DNA from: Peromyscus leucopus
Lineage: Eukaryota; Chordata; Mammalia; Rodentia; Cricetidae
Assembly: GCF_004664715.2 (NCBI RefSeq)
Contig: NC_051066.1
Span: 83,787,735 to 83,851,734 of the forward strand
Direction: 5' to 3'
Length of the DNA stretch: 64,000 nucleotides
The position numbers were made by a program, and so were the translations under genes. The notes below the pieces were generated by a model that was not told where the DNA came from, did no database searches, and was given only the letters and a program-made list of their open reading frames with translations. Positions 1 to 12,406 of the stretch are shown piece after piece. The number at the start of each line of letters is the position of its first letter. The first letter of the stretch is position 1.

Positions 1-435
1 GATCAGAGGAAAAGGCCAGTCATTATAAATAAACAAAGAAGTCAGGCAGCATATGCCCTTAATCCTATCATTTGACAGGCAGGATCTCTGTGTGTTCAAG
101 GCCACACTGGAAACAGAGCCAGGTGTCACATGCTTTAAATTCCAAAACAAATTAATAACGGAGGTCTGGAGGTCTGTACAGACAGACAGGAAGTGACAGA
201 GCTGGATAGGAAGGTGAAGTGATGTAGCTGAATGGAGACAGCAAACCAGATGGCAGAATGGCAAGGCAATAAAGGCATGGGTAGACAGGAAGTAACTCGC
301 ATTTGGAAGCTGCAGAGTTGGTGAGGTAAGGTTAGCTGGTGGCTATCCCTATTTCCCTGGTCTCTCTAAGGCTTTTATCCCTATATTTGGCTCTGTGTTT
401 TTTATTTAATAAGATCATTTAGAAATTCTTCTACA
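1..435 (+). mobile_element. LTR element, 3' part (cut by window start), B1-bearing LTR family
   Basis: The start is off the window. The copy ends with 'attcttctaca' at 435 and has the tail 'ggctctgtg...ttaataaga' shared with the LTRs at 12407, 18605 and 57035. Positions 40-160 contain a decayed B1-like stretch ('ggatctctgtgtgttcaaggccac'), as the other copies do. It lies on the plus strand, whereas the other three copies lie on the minus strand. The class is inferred from the 6-bp target duplications around the better copies. The family name is not known to me. Confidence 0.6.
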
Positions 436-561
436 GGACTCTATGACATAGCTTTACTGAGGTTATCACCCATACTAGAGCAGGACTTTTCAGTGTTTGA
501 GGGTCCATGCTCATATAAGTAAGTCCAGTGAAATTGGTTCACTAAGACAGAGTTAGAGGAA

Positions 562-731
562 TTTTTTTTTTTTTTTTTTTTTTGGTTTTTCGAGACAAGG
601 TTTCTCTGTGTAGCTTTGCGCCTTTACTGGGACTCACTTGGTAGCCCAGGCTGGCCTTGAACTCACAGAGATCCGCCTGCCTCTGCCTCCCGAGTGCTGG
701 GATTAAAGGCGTGCGCCACCACCGCCCGGCT
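562..731 (-). mobile_element. B1 SINE
   Basis: The poly(T) at 562-583 is the A-tail read on the minus strand. It is followed by the complement of a full-length B1, ending at 'ccgcccggct'. The body is close to the cricetid consensus, including 'gctttgcgcctttactgg'. A short duplicated 'ggaatt' flanks both ends. B1 derives from 7SL RNA and is mobilised by LINE-1. Confidence 0.93.
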
Positions 732-1548
732 GGAATTATTATTTTGATCTGTCATTGTTGCCCCAAGAAAAGTAACACAATGTTTTTCCATAACAGACAA
801 CCATTTGGGTTTGACTAACTCTGGTTAGGTTTATATCCTACTCAACATAAAGTTCTAAATAACACAGAAGAGGAGGAGAAAAGGGAATTAATGCATATAA
901 CCATCTTCAAAGGAGAAAAGATGTCTAATGTGTTATTCAAAAGCCTCAAAAGATATTTGGCAATGCTCAGAGACATTTTGTAATTGTTATCATATAGAAA
1001 ATGGTGGGTGGTATGGCTCTGACTTGTTGCTACATATCCAACAGTGTTCAGAACAACCCTCATAATAAAAACAATCCAGCTTGAATCGTCAATAGCACAC
1101 TGCTGAGAAATCATGTTTCTGAAAAATGCTATTAATCTCCTCAGTTAACGTGTATACATCCAATGTTCCTGAATCATTTATAATGTCTTGTGCATTGAGT
1201 TAATAGCTAGATAGGATGAACAAACATGACCTAGCCAGTAACCTTAAATAGTTCCACATCTGAAAGAAAAACTAACCAACAATTTTCATTCTCATAGCTC
1301 AGTGAGGCAGATGTGCAATATTGGGGGTGTGCATGATCAACTACAGCAGTTCAGCAGAAGAGTGCACAGCTCATTGATATAGCAGCCTAGTTGAGTGGCA
1401 TAGCATGGAGTAGCTTTGAACAAGACACAGAATGAATAAAAATAATGTGTACTATTTATAAGGAAACAACAAGTTTCCCGACTGTCTATCAATTTATTCT
1501 TTCATTTGGCCTTCCTTCTCACAATAAATATTTAACTAAGAAAGAAAG
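732..1548. other. no feature recognised
   Basis: AT-rich single-copy-looking sequence. A 90-codon open frame on the minus strand (842-1114) shows no domain I can recognise and has no promoter or splice context, so I do not call it. Confidence 0.5.
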
Positions 1549-1700
1549 TGTAGCACAGTGGTTAAAAATACAGTATGGATCTTGACGTGCCTGACTTCTG
1601 GTCTTGGTTTCGCTTCTCAGTTGTGTTATCTCATTGAACAAGACTTTCAACTTGCCTGTGACTTCATTCCCTTGTCTGCAAAATAGGAATTAGAAATGGA
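1549..1700 (+). mobile_element. MIR SINE remnant
   Basis: 'tagcacagtggttaaaaata' and, further on, the spacing of 'cttgcctgtgacttcattcc...tctgcaaaataggaat' follow the MIR core and 3' part (tRNA-derived, mammal-wide). It is heavily diverged, as expected for an element that predates rodents. Confidence 0.7.
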
Positions 1701-1789
1701 CCTTTCCCCTGGGATGGGGATGGTAGTACAGCAATAGAGTATAAGCAATCACTGAAGAGATGGTTGTTATTATTATTACCACTGTTCTT

Positions 1790-1900
1790 CAGTGCCAGAT
1801 GTTTGCTAGAAGCTGGAGATGCAAAGGTGATTAATGAAGGCAGAATCCATGTGTACTGGTAAATACACAGATGCAGCAAAAGGACAAGGGATGAGTGCTA
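1790..1900 (+). mobile_element. ancient L2-like LINE fragment
   Basis: 'gtgccagatgtttgctagaa' followed by 'gctggagatgcaaaggtgat' resembles the common mammalian 'gccaggcactgtgctaggtgctggggatacaaagatga' stretch found in old LINE remnants. It is short and diverged, so the family assignment is tentative. Confidence 0.35.
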
Positions 1901-3081
1901 TCACACTGCACAGGAAAGAGCACTGCACAGATGCTTGTCTATGGTGGGATCACTTCCTTTTAAACCAGTGGTAAGCTGAAAGTATTACTAAGCCGAAAAT
2001 ACATGGAATACAACTACCCTACCAAAAATAGCTTAGACTAGACAACTTTAAGCAGGCTCAGAACATTTACATATAATAGATGCAAAGAAATCTAATACAA
2101 AGACAATTTTATAATAAAATGTTGAATATCTGTATAATTCATTAAATACCAGTACCTGAAATCTTTAGCCTCACAGCACACTAAGGCATATCAGTTGTTC
2201 TCAGTGGTGAATTTGTGGCTCACTGGTAGAAGCAGGCCACTGCTGCTACCCAGCATTGCAGGAGAGACTTGTGCAGCAGGCTGCTCTCCCCAGAAAAGAT
2301 TAGAATTCAAATTCTAGATATAGTATTTGTAAATTAAATACACATGTGTATTTGTAAATTAAAACACTGCAAATGAAGCGCTCTGTGTTTTAATAAACAG
2401 AGATTAGATTAGGTTATTACTCAGTGCATTGAACACAGTGGTTCACCACACCTAATGTTGCACTCCACTCCATGTAACTCCTACATGGCATGAGCTATAA
2501 TAGAAATATCTTCAGTCAATTTCCCAGACCAAGAGAGTTTTACATCACTAGATTAGGGTGATTGCCTTCAGAGAGAAAAGGGTTATCACATATTGGCTCT
2601 TAAAGCCTCCTGACAGGATGTGACTATATCAGCTTATATTTTATTGTTGAAGGCAAGTCATGTGACCACATACTACAGTATATCCAAGAGGTATACTGTC
2701 AGGGGCCTAGGAAGGGTGATAGCTGCCTAACCCATTTTTATAGGACAAACGGAACTTGAGTCAGGACATTCAGCTATCTCAAGTTCTCTGTAGTGTCAGC
2801 AGTTACAGATCTCCACAGTCAACTGTGGTCTAAGAACACTGGAAAATTCTTTTAAACAGTTCAAAGTTTTAGTAAGTTTCACTCTTCCAAGTAGCATGAT
2901 GGAATGTTTTAGATTCTGTTTCACCTCATCAGAACATGAGTCAGACTTTGTCCATTGTATCCACACTATATATGCTATCCACCCCTTAGTTGCTTGGTGG
3001 CATTTCAGTCATTCATTAGATAAAATGTTTCACTAGTAAATAATTGTGTTCAATAAATATGAGGAAGAGAGGTGAGTACAT
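1901..3081. other. no feature recognised
   Basis: Mostly AT-rich unique sequence. I see no SINE boxes, poly(A) tails or long open frames. The last 40 bases turn TG-rich and lead into the B4 element. Confidence 0.5.
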
Positions 3082-3424
3082 GTAAGTATGTGCATGTATG
3101 TGTGTCTGTAGGTGCACACTTGTGTTCAGGTGCACTTGCATGTATGTGTGCATGCATGTAAAGGCCAGAAGACAGCCTTATATGTCATCAGCAAGGAGAC
3201 TCCCCACCTCCTTTAAGACAGGGTTTCTCATTGGCCTGGAGCATACCAATTAAGATAGACTGGCTAGTCAGTGAACTCAGGATCTGTCTACAGTACCCCT
3301 GGGCTGGGACTACAAGTATGTGTCACCACATCTGGTATTTATACACTAGTTTTAGAGATTAAACTCAGGTTCTCCTGCTTTTGAAGCAAAAGCTTGAACA
3401 ACTTAGCTATCTCCATAGCCCCCA
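3082..3424 (-). mobile_element. B4 SINE
   Basis: Read on the minus strand this is the ID-B1 fusion typical of B4. The tRNA-like head is at the right end ('agctatctccatagcccc'). A B1-like middle follows ('agactggctagtcagtgaac'), then the TG/CA-rich tail at 3090-3160. It is diverged but complete in layout. Confidence 0.75.
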
Positions 3425-3574
3425 ATAAACCTTATTTTATCTAGCAACGGATATCAACAATAAGAGTAATGATATTGAAGGATGGAATATGCCAAAGAAA
3501 AACTGTAAAGCATTTTAAGTGAATAGGTGAAAGTTTTTCACTTGCCAAGATTAGGAATCACATTGAGAATTGGC

Positions 3575-3575
<1 letters not shown>

Positions 3576-3623
<48 letters not shown>
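3576..3623. repeat. (AT)n microsatellite
   Basis: About 24 uninterrupted AT units. Confidence 0.98.
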
Positions 3624-3626
<3 letters not shown>

Positions 3627-3742
3627 TGCTAAGAAAGAAAAGGAAATACATGCCAGATTTGCTATCCTACCTCCAAAGGCAAAATTTAGCATTTCTGTGT
3701 GTATGTAACAAGTGCTCTGTTAGTATTAAAAATGAATTAAAA

Positions 3743-3897
3743 GCCAGGCATTGGTGGCGCACGCCTTTAATCCCAGCACTTGGGAGGCAGAGGCAGGTGG
3801 ATCTCTGTGATTTCAAGGTCAGCCTGGGCTACAGAGTGAGTTCCAGGAGAGGTGCAAAGCTACACAGAGAAACCCTGCCTCAAAAAACCAAAAAAAG
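3743..3897 (+). mobile_element. B1 SINE
   Basis: Full-length B1 beginning 'gccaggcattggtggcgcac' and ending in a mixed A-rich tail. The flanks share 'gaattaa' before the head and after the tail, consistent with a short target duplication. Confidence 0.93.
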
Positions 3898-3899
3898 GA

Positions 3900-4783
3900 A
3901 TTAAGTTTTGTGCCTAATGAATGAGAAGATAAAATAGTGAACATAATGTTTGCCATCATCCTAGATCATTTATGAGGCATTCGGAACATTTCCTCAGAAG
4001 TAGGGTTTAGAAAACTCATAGCAAATAGGAATTAGCCAGGTAAAGACTGGGATGTGTGATTCCAGGAGGACCATTGAGAAAATTAGACAGAATCAATAGG
4101 GAGATGGTAGCAAGAAACTAGGGTTTGTTGGTCAGGGTTGCCAGAACCTAGCATACAATGTGAAATCAGTTCAACAACATCTTAAAGCAGTGATGGTCAA
4201 AGAATATTTTTATGAATTAGATCTTCATTTTAGAAGCATAAGATATAATTAAAATGGCTACACAAGAGGAAAACATGCTGATGGGAGATTCTTGCTGTAA
4301 TAAACATTGAATCAGGAAAGAAACAAGAGATGAGAAGCAGAGACAAGCAAACGCACATGGAGACATCTGAAAGGTGGACAGAAGCAGATAGGCTACCTGC
4401 CAAGTTTCTGGCTTAGCCATCAATATATAGTGATGCCTTGTCCTAAACACAAAATGAATAAAGAGTAGGACTGAGGAAAGACTAGCAAGGTTTATTTTTA
4501 GAGACAGTGAGTAGGGTTGTAAGTTATCAAAATGTTTCCTTAGCATTTATTTATAGGTATGACCCTTAAAAGTAAGTTCTAAGGAAAAGGAGATTTGGGG
4601 GTAGGAGCTGAGAGCTCATTGAACATAGATATAACAGTAGTGATCAGGATGAATGCACACAGTATAAACTAAAGAAACTACAAGATCCCCTGAAAAACTC
4701 AAGTATTTAAGGACAAGAAGTGGACTTGAGTGAGGATATTGAGAAATAATGGGCGGGGAAAATACAACAGACTGTGGTATCAA
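3900..4783. other. no feature recognised
   Basis: Unique-looking sequence between two B1 copies. The 109-codon minus-strand frame at 4217-4546 has no recognisable motif. Confidence 0.5.
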
Positions 4784-4795
4784 GAGTGTAAAAAG

Positions 4796-4970
4796 CAGTG
4801 GTGGCACACACCTTTAATCCCAGCGCGTGGGAGGCAGAGGCAGGCGGATCTCTGTGAGTTCGAGGCCAGCCTGGACTACAGAGTGAGTTCCAGGAAAGGC
4901 GCAAAGCTACACAGAGAAACCCTGTCTCACAAAACAAAACAAAACAAAACAAAACAAAACAAAACAAAAG
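4796..4970 (+). mobile_element. B1 SINE with 12-bp target duplication
   Basis: Starts 'cagtggtggcacacacct', missing about six bases of the head, and ends in an (AAAAC)n tail at 4929-4969. 'gagtgtaaaaag' stands at 4784-4795 and again at 4971-4982, giving a perfect target-site duplication and exact boundaries. Confidence 0.95.
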
Positions 4971-4982
4971 GAGTGTAAAAAG

Positions 4983-6376
4983 AAGAGCATGTGTTTTAAA
5001 AGAATGAGTGGTCATTAGTGTCAGTGTTTCTGCAAGATCCCAATATAAAAACAGCAAATGGGCACTTTCTGACAAGAAAATACTAATGGCTCATTGACAA
5101 TAAAGAGGTCATTAGCCATAATCAAAATGATGAAGATGAGACACAGATATGAGTAAAAATATGAACAATCAAGAAGACAGAAATAGTGGGAGAGATTATG
5201 GCTCTATCATCCAGGAAGTTTATGTGAGAGTAAGAGGATAGAGCAAATATACATTGCATTAAGAGAGTAAAGGGGACATACAATATATTAGGTCATAACA
5301 TTAAATCTGATACACACTATTCTTGTCCTTTAGGAATTTAAAATCCAATAGGAACCAGAGCTCAAACCCACAAAAATCTAAGCAAATGAACACCTGAGTT
5401 AAGAAGAAACAATTACCACTGGTTATTCAAGCTTATCACAGAGGACATAGATCCTCATGTGGTGCCCAAATATGAAAATAACTTAGAAATGTAAGGATAT
5501 TAATGGGAGGGAGAAGAATGGGGACAGAGGAACCAAGTGTAACACCATGTAAGGAAGAGAAGGGTAGACTTGGAAAGAACTGACATCATCTACTCCAAAA
5601 GGTTTTTTTGTTTTGTTTTGTTTTTTAGGACTTCTTTGGAAAACCCTAGAGTTTCCATGAACTGATCACCAATGAGATTCTCTATGACAAGATGGTAACC
5701 CACCACCCTTTTCTAGATTAAGGGGTGGTAAATGATGAGTGTCCGCTGTTTTTGTCAGTGACATACACTAATACCTAATTTATTCTGTGCTGTTATACTC
5801 TGGTGGCATCTGAATAGTGGAGAAAGAGACTTAAAAAGTATATTTGCTCTATAACTCTTTTCAGAACAAGTTTCTAACTCCTGCTCTCCATAAAAGAAGT
5901 CTTTTTGCTCATATAGAAAATTCCTTTTAATTTGTACACTTATTTATTTTAATTTTTGTAAATTAATTAGAAGGTTGTGTGAAGACACATAGCATCACAT
6001 GAACTAAGACTTTCTCTGTCTTAGCAAAAATAAATACTGTAAGTGCCTTATAGTCTTTCTTTCCTTTGAAAGTAACATGCCAACATGATTTATCTTATTG
6101 AGATGATGCCAGTTGCAGTGAACTTCAATTATTATGCTAGCCTACAGCACAGGAATATCTTTCAGGGAGGTCCCTTACATCTGGACTCACTATGATTCTG
6201 GAACATATCAGAAGGAGTTTGATAATGGTGGATGTTTAGTTCTATCCAGTGATAGACACGTGTGTGCTTCTTTAAGATAAACCACTCAACTGAGAATAAG
6301 GTCATACAGAGTTTTTCTTGCATGACATTCAGTGATGCAAGTGTCAGATTCAAAATACATACTACAGATGCACACA
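4983..6376. other. no feature recognised
   Basis: 1.4 kb without recognisable repeats except a short T/G-rich run at 5601-5624. No open frame of interest. Confidence 0.5.
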
Positions 6377-6400
6377 CTGTGTGTGTGTGTGTGTGTCTGT

Positions 6401-6450
<50 letters not shown>
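6377..6450. repeat. compound (TG)n(GA)n microsatellite
   Basis: About ten TG units, a short 'tctgtgaaa' break, then about 24 GA units. Confidence 0.97.
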
Positions 6451-6454
<4 letters not shown>

Positions 6455-6726
6455 TCTACAAATAACCATAAAATAGACCTATATATAATATCCTAACATA
6501 ATGAATCATCATACCAGGTCAGTGGACATATACAGCAGCTAAGTTTAGTACTCTTTACAAGAGAAATCATCTTTGTGGTATTGAGTCTGTGAAGTTTTTT
6601 GGTTTTTGTGTTTTAAAATTCTAACCAATAGCTTGTGTTTACCTGTGTAAGAATGCTTTCCTCTAGGCTGTGCAATGACAGATCCACAGTCTTTAGAGCT
6701 CTGAAATCTCATTTGTTTGGTTTTGC

Positions 6727-6812
6727 TTTGTTTCCTCGGTGTTAGCTATCAAACCCAGGACCTTGCACAGACCAAGCAGTCTTCTACTTCTGAGCTGTGC
6801 CCTCTGGCCCTG
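6727..6812 (-). mobile_element. old ID-like (tRNA-derived) SINE
   Basis: 'tcaaacccaggaccttgcac' and 'tctacttctgagctgtgccc' are the complement of the ID/tRNA-Ala-like head (B box and A box regions). It is strongly diverged. Confidence 0.55.
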
Positions 6813-7220
6813 TGCCTCTGCAGTCCTTGACTCTTCGCGTTTTCTCCCCTTCTTCAATGTCAGGCTACCCTTGGAAGCAGTTGTCAGGGCTTCCTGTTCA
6901 CATTCACAGCAAACTGCTTCTCTTAATAGTCTACAAGCCAAGAAAGCTGATTTGGGGGATCACAACCAATATTTTTGAAGTAAAAATTGTCTCTGAGAGA
7001 AGCCTTTGAAAAATATTTGTGATTAAAACATTTAAGTAGCACTGGTCTTCCCTAACATTCATTTTGACCACTTGTGGGGTTTTTTTTTTTTTGTTGTTGT
7101 TGTTTTTATGAGGCATTCTAGATCAGAGAAGGAACTGACTAATAGTTTTTGGGTGAGATGTATATAGATTATTATGTTTGCTAAGTCTTACAGGGGAGCT
7201 TCTAGACAATTTTAAGGTGC
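6813..7220. other. no feature recognised
   Basis: Unique-looking. It contains a T-run plus (GTT)n at 7080-7106. Confidence 0.5.
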
Positions 7221-7238
7221 GATAGATAGGTAGGTAGG

Positions 7239-7295
<57 letters not shown>

Positions 7296-7305
7296 GATAG
7301 ATAGA
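7221..7305. repeat. (GATA)n microsatellite with GGTA variants
   Basis: About 20 tetranucleotide units. The first few are interrupted by 'ggta'. Confidence 0.97.
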
Positions 7306-7854
7306 TTTAGTTATATCCTCAGTACATTTTTACCATACATATTTGTCAGAATTCTCAAAATAGACTTGTCACTTACCTCTGACACTATCTCAATTATAAC
7401 ACTTACTTTTCATATACTCATCTATGATAAAACTTAGCTATATTTGACTCCATGAAGCCTTGGTGATTCTATGTCTAAAATATTTTTCAAAGACTCAGCT
7501 TACAAAAGAAAACCCTCTACTTATTACTTGGATTGGAAATTTGTCACCTGTCCTGTGTAGTTGGTAAACAATCACATTTGATTGGGAGTCTCTCAACTTA
7601 CCTCTGTCAGTTCAGTTTTACATGATGTTGCCTATTAAGGGAAGCTGTTCTCTCTTGAGCAAGAGGAGTTCAGGTTGGATCAATAAGAAACTGACTTGAA
7701 TGTTGACATGTAGGCGTATGCATTAACATCATTTACTTAATGAGAATGCCTGAAGAGTCCACCAAAATTTTCTGGTACCCTAGTTCTTCACTTTCTTGAA
7801 TTCACATTCTTCTGTATTACCAGATGCTGAATATATTGCCCATGCTTCCAATAA

Positions 7855-7856
<2 letters not shown>
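7306..7856. other. no feature recognised
   Basis: AT-rich unique sequence. I find no SINE boxes or A-tails on either strand. Confidence 0.5.

Positions 7857-7901
<45 letters not shown>
7857..7901. repeat. (TG)n microsatellite
   Basis: About 22 uninterrupted TG units. Confidence 0.98.
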
Positions 7902-7903
<2 letters not shown>

Positions 7904-8809
7904 ACTGAGTCTTCCATTTGTATTTCTCATATGTGATGTCAGAATTTAATTGATTCCCTCACCTCTGTCATCATACAGGCATGTTCTAGAATTCCTAGAT
8001 TCTAGAATTATAAGAAGTAGAATCATTTCTATACCCTACCAAACACTTCTATTCTTCAACCATTTGTCAATTCTGTTTCCTAGTTCCATAATACCCTTGC
8101 TTCATTCATGGAAAATTCCAGTTCATCACCAAGCCCTAACTCTTCCTGGGTCTTAACACAGGGAAATATGCAACATTGTTCTTATGCACTGGATTCATCT
8201 TTTTAACCACATGGTATAATGGCCAGTGATTCACATGTACAACTCTTCCAGGAAATGCTGAGGTCTTCAAGGACATGTTGGCAAAGTTCAACAAATTCAA
8301 GTGTTTGCCAAATTGAATGAACTGACTCACATCTAGACAGAAAAGGATTCTCTTCAAAAGATGCATTTTACTTTTGCTTTCTACATTTCAAATTTCTTAT
8401 CCTGCATTTTTTTGAAAATTGTATCCCCATTAACATTTTATAGAGTTAAGACTTAATAAGTGTTGAGAAGTAGAAAGCAAAAATAGTTGCCCCACTTCTT
8501 CCATGGTTCTCTGCCTCCCTGTTTTCCACTGACACATCACATTTTGATACCATTTTTTTCTTCCTTCCAAGCTCCCATGGCCTCTATCTTTGCAGTAATA
8601 TGCAATGACCCATTATGCAATGAGCTACCTTGTATAACAGATAGGATTTCCTTCTTCTCCTGAGACCATCTGGAGGAATAAAAAAACATCTGATCCTTAA
8701 TAAGACTGCTGATATGAATGAAGGACAAGGATTCAATCCCTCAGGAAATTCTGAAGATGGATGTAGTTTGCCTACTTCTGGTAAATTACTAGTGAATTGA
8801 TTAATGGGG

Positions 8810-8810
<1 letters not shown>
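7902..8810. other. no feature recognised
   Basis: Unique-looking. The minus-strand open frames at its right edge are created by the neighbouring GAAA repeat. Confidence 0.5.
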
Positions 8811-8884
<74 letters not shown>

Positions 8885-8914
8885 GAAAGAAAGAAAGGAA
8901 GGAAGAGAAAGAGA
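8811..8914. repeat. (GAAA)n microsatellite
   Basis: About 18 perfect GAAA units, then a degenerate GAAA/GGAA part. One strand is all purine. Confidence 0.97.
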
Positions 8915-9235
8915 TGGATGGATGACCACACTTCCTATTTACCTTCCTGAGAAGGTTGATCCAAAGGCCCATCTTGCAATTATTCAAATAAATTAACTTG
9001 AATCAAAGAAAGAAAATGCTAATCAAAATTAAAGAATATAGGAAGAACTGACTTTCTCGTTGTATGGTTTGATGATGCCTGCCCTCTTCCACCTGCTGCC
9101 TTTCTTCATCATCCAGACAGTGAGGATTTCTTTGATATTATCTGTACCTATTCTTGATGTGAAAATGAAAACGATCTTTTTCACTTGATATCTTGACCAC
9201 CTTTGTTTAGCTTCCCTTTTGCCTGTACAGTCAAT
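8915..9235. other. no feature recognised
   Basis: Unique-looking. The left boundary of the following L2-like segment is uncertain and could extend into this stretch. Confidence 0.4.
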
Positions 9236-9635
9236 TCCAAATTCCTGTCTTAGCATACAAGGACATACCTGATCCTATGTGGTGCCAGGCTACCTTTCCT
9301 GCCTTCTTTCTCATCTTAATCCAAGCTCAGTACTGTGAGCTTTTCCAGATTGTCAAAATGATCTTTGGTCTTCACACTTTCAAGTCCATTGCACTCCTTG
9401 ACAGAAAAGTCTGTCTCCTTTTCCACCAGAATATCCTCTTTTTTCTTATTGACTCGTTTTAAAGACATGACCTCTCCTTCCCCTGAGTCACCACAAAGCT
9501 GCAAACACATTATCAGGTTATATGTAATTCATCTTTGGATCCTACTAGACTCTGAACTCCTTGAAAGTGAGGAAAATACGCCAGCCACAGTTTCCAACAG
9601 GCAGTAGACATACCAGTAGGTATTGGATGAATTAA
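9236..9635 (+). mobile_element. L2-like ancient LINE, 3' end
   Basis: The order of segments follows the mammal-wide L2 3' region. 'gccaggctacctttcctgcc' comes first, then a 'tccttttccaccagaatatc' stretch, then 'agactctgaactccttgaaa', and finally 'gtattggatgaattaatgac'. No rodent-specific features. The call is based on recalled consensus wording, not on alignment. Confidence 0.45.
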
Positions 9636-9878
9636 TGACTACACCTTTCCAAAAATAAAAACACAAGAGATGGAAAAATAAAACTCCAGTAAGCTTTTGC
9701 TTCCTATTCAGAATGTTAAGGGGAAGGCAAAAGATAACCAGGCCCCAGGCAGGGCCCCCACAGGTACATATTTGCAAACTCAACATTGAATGTTCAAAGT
9801 CTAGTGGGGAACAGCCTCCAAGTAGTACACATCACGAAATAAAAATGGAGATAAATTGTGTATTCAAACCTTTCTTAC

Positions 9879-10088
9879 CTTGAGAAAATTAAGTTCCATC
9901 TCTGAAACTCTCAATAATACATGTATAAATGGTCCCACAGAGTCAGCGAGAACTTCATTCTTTACCATGCCAATTGACAAGCAGTAAAAGAAATTAGCAG
10001 TACAGAAGCCACAGGAAGTTCCTCTATGCACACACAGGGCATAGAAGCAGCTGATCCATAATGCCATTCTGGACACCAGAACAAATGG
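9879..10088 (-). other. candidate exon, 70 open codons between splice-like sites
   Basis: Read on the minus strand, 'tttatccccag' precedes position 10088 and 'AAG|gtaaga' follows position 9879. The 210 bases between are open in one frame (70 codons, phase 0 at both ends). The left part of the peptide is rich in C, F and Y. The right part reads like ordinary globular sequence. I do not recognise the protein, and no partner exon is visible in the window. A 70-codon open run is not rare by chance, and the polypyrimidine tract of the acceptor is short. It could equally be random unique sequence. Confidence 0.15.
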
Positions 10089-10345
10089 CTGGGGATAAAC
10101 ATCCTTATCTCCAACTGGTTATGTTTAGGACAAGAAGAAAAATGAGGTCAATGATTTCACTCAAAAAGCTATTCTAAGTTAAGCCTTTCTGACATGAACA
10201 TAGACAGAAATTGTTGCTTTGTTTTGTTATGTTTTCAGCCCAGGTTCCAACTACTTTAAAGGGATTTTCTCTTTAGATGGTAAAATTGGTTTAAGAGATT
10301 GTTCAACCTACGCAGTTTCCCAATTCCTAAAAATGGATCATAAGA

Positions 10346-10497
10346 ATAACTTTTGGGGTGTTTTGGCTTTCTGAGACAGAGTCTATCTGGCTGCCCTGGT
10401 ACTGACCTTGTGGCACAGGCTAGCCTCCAACTCATGGTGATCCTCCTACTTTCGCTTCCCAGGTATTATGATTCCAAGCATGAGCCACCATATTCAG
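10346..10497 (-). mobile_element. old B1-type SINE
   Basis: Complement of a B1 body ('tctgagacagagtctatctg', 'ttgtggcacaggctagcctc', 'gtattatgattccaagcatg'). It is much more diverged than the other B1 copies and belongs to an early B1 or proto-B1 generation. Confidence 0.75.
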
Positions 10498-12401
10498 CTT
10501 TGCAGAGTAACTTGATTCCAGAGGAAATAGCACTTGAGCAACATGGCAAAATAATAAATGTTGAATTGCCCCCTTGTTATTGTATTGGCCTTGTATGATG
10601 GACTAGGGAAAGTCCACAGGTTTTAGAAAAGCACGGGTTTAGTACTTACCTTTCTTTTTTTTAATCTAAAAGTAAAAGATCTAATTCCACTGGACTAAAT
10701 TTCAACTTCACAGAGGTTTGTGACAACTGAAGTTATTATAAGTACACAGAAGTATAAGTGACAGCTATGATTTTACGTGGAAGAAAAAAAATATAGCCAT
10801 TGACCCATTTCTGTAATTGGTACAGAGAGGAATACTATAAGGGACTGAAAAGGAGACTTGACAAAAATGAATAATCTAATGCATGAATCTGCTCTAATGT
10901 CAGTTACATTAGTAAGGCCAATGGGCATGTTTCCTGAAAAGGCTTCCAGAGAACGGGACAGGAGGAATTTCTCTGGGTGTATTCATGAAACTCACCCACC
11001 TGTTTCATGGGAGATGTGCTCAGGTGTGATAGCCTGCTACTCCTCGTGCATAGTAAGGTCCTGACAGTTGTGGAAAGCCCTGAGTGATATTCCCAACACC
11101 ACCACTCAGTAACTCCCACCTAATTGGCATACATATTCACAAAAACTGTCACCTGAAACTGACAACCAAGTGAATACAAATTCATAACATGCCAGCAACC
11201 CACCTCTCTTCAGATTATGTTTTAATGATTGGTCATGACACTTGCCAATCTCTTAACAGCTAAGCAGCGAAGTTCAGGCTGTGGGGGAGTGCAAACAATG
11301 GTCTCCTATAAGTGTCTAAGAAGGGCAAAGTGTAACAAGTCTGGCAAAAGCCTTGTGACCTCAGTAGTATGGAACATTGTCATGTCTGCCTATAGGTTAT
11401 ATGTATATTTACATATTTGTAAACTATATCATTGGTATCCCATACATATAGAACGAAAGAAGAGAAGTAAAAGTGGGTATGTATTTTCATTTATTTGGAT
11501 TCTCTGCAAACAATACATAAAACATTTATACCATGACCTTATATCAGAAGTTTGTTTTCAAGGTTACAATATTTTGGCCCCATAAAATGCTTACCACATT
11601 ATTTTCTTACCTCTCCTGTGAATTTCTGCCAATGATCTTGGCTATGTTTCATATTATGTCTACCTTGATATTTTTATTGATATAGTTTAGACAGCATGAT
11701 AGTGTAAAATACTTAACATCATACAGGTACCCAGTATCTGAGTACATTTCTCATACTAAAGGTCCTGTTACATTTATAATTTATTTTAAAATCCTTCCTC
11801 ACATGCTCATGTCTCACCAAAGTGAAACATGTACATTATGAAACAATTTAGTACAGAAAATATATCTACTACACAGTTCACCTCATGCTAGGAAGAACTT
11901 TTTCCTCCCATGTCTTGGTAACACTGTTATGCCTTAATAAATAGCAGGTTTTTACAGACATAGCACAACAGTGAAATGTTAACTAATTTATCACTGATTA
12001 ATTAATTAATGTTATTGATGGTTACATGAAATAAATTGTTGGCTTAAAAAAGATTGAATCAATTGCTATATCCATAAAACAATACGAATGTTATAAACAC
12101 TCAAGGTGGTTTGATGGAGCAGGAATTATTACCACTAGAACAGTCATCTTGCTTGCTTAAGGAATATAACAAGTTGAACCTTTTGGTCAAGGAATTACAC
12201 GTAGTTAGTCAAATATTTTTTTTAGCCAAGGCATTTGTATGTCAGAGAACAAAATGGGAAAATAATACCGGAAATTAAATGGAAGTCTAGGTGACCATTT
12301 AGAGGACGCAGCAGGTGTTTTCAATTTCCAATCTCTCTGAATGGCCACTTTCTACCTACATACCTTTTTGAAGAAAAATTCTTCTTCGTTTGAAATCATT
12401 A
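10498..12401. other. no feature recognised
   Basis: 1.9 kb of AT-rich sequence with no repeat that I can name. The 118-codon frame at 11229-11585 (plus) has no motif and low-complexity composition, so it is not called. Confidence 0.5.
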
Positions 12402-12406
12402 AAGAG

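Noticed and set aside
8584..8987. Serine/phenylalanine-rich minus-strand proteins
   Set aside because: Translations of the (GAAA)n microsatellite.
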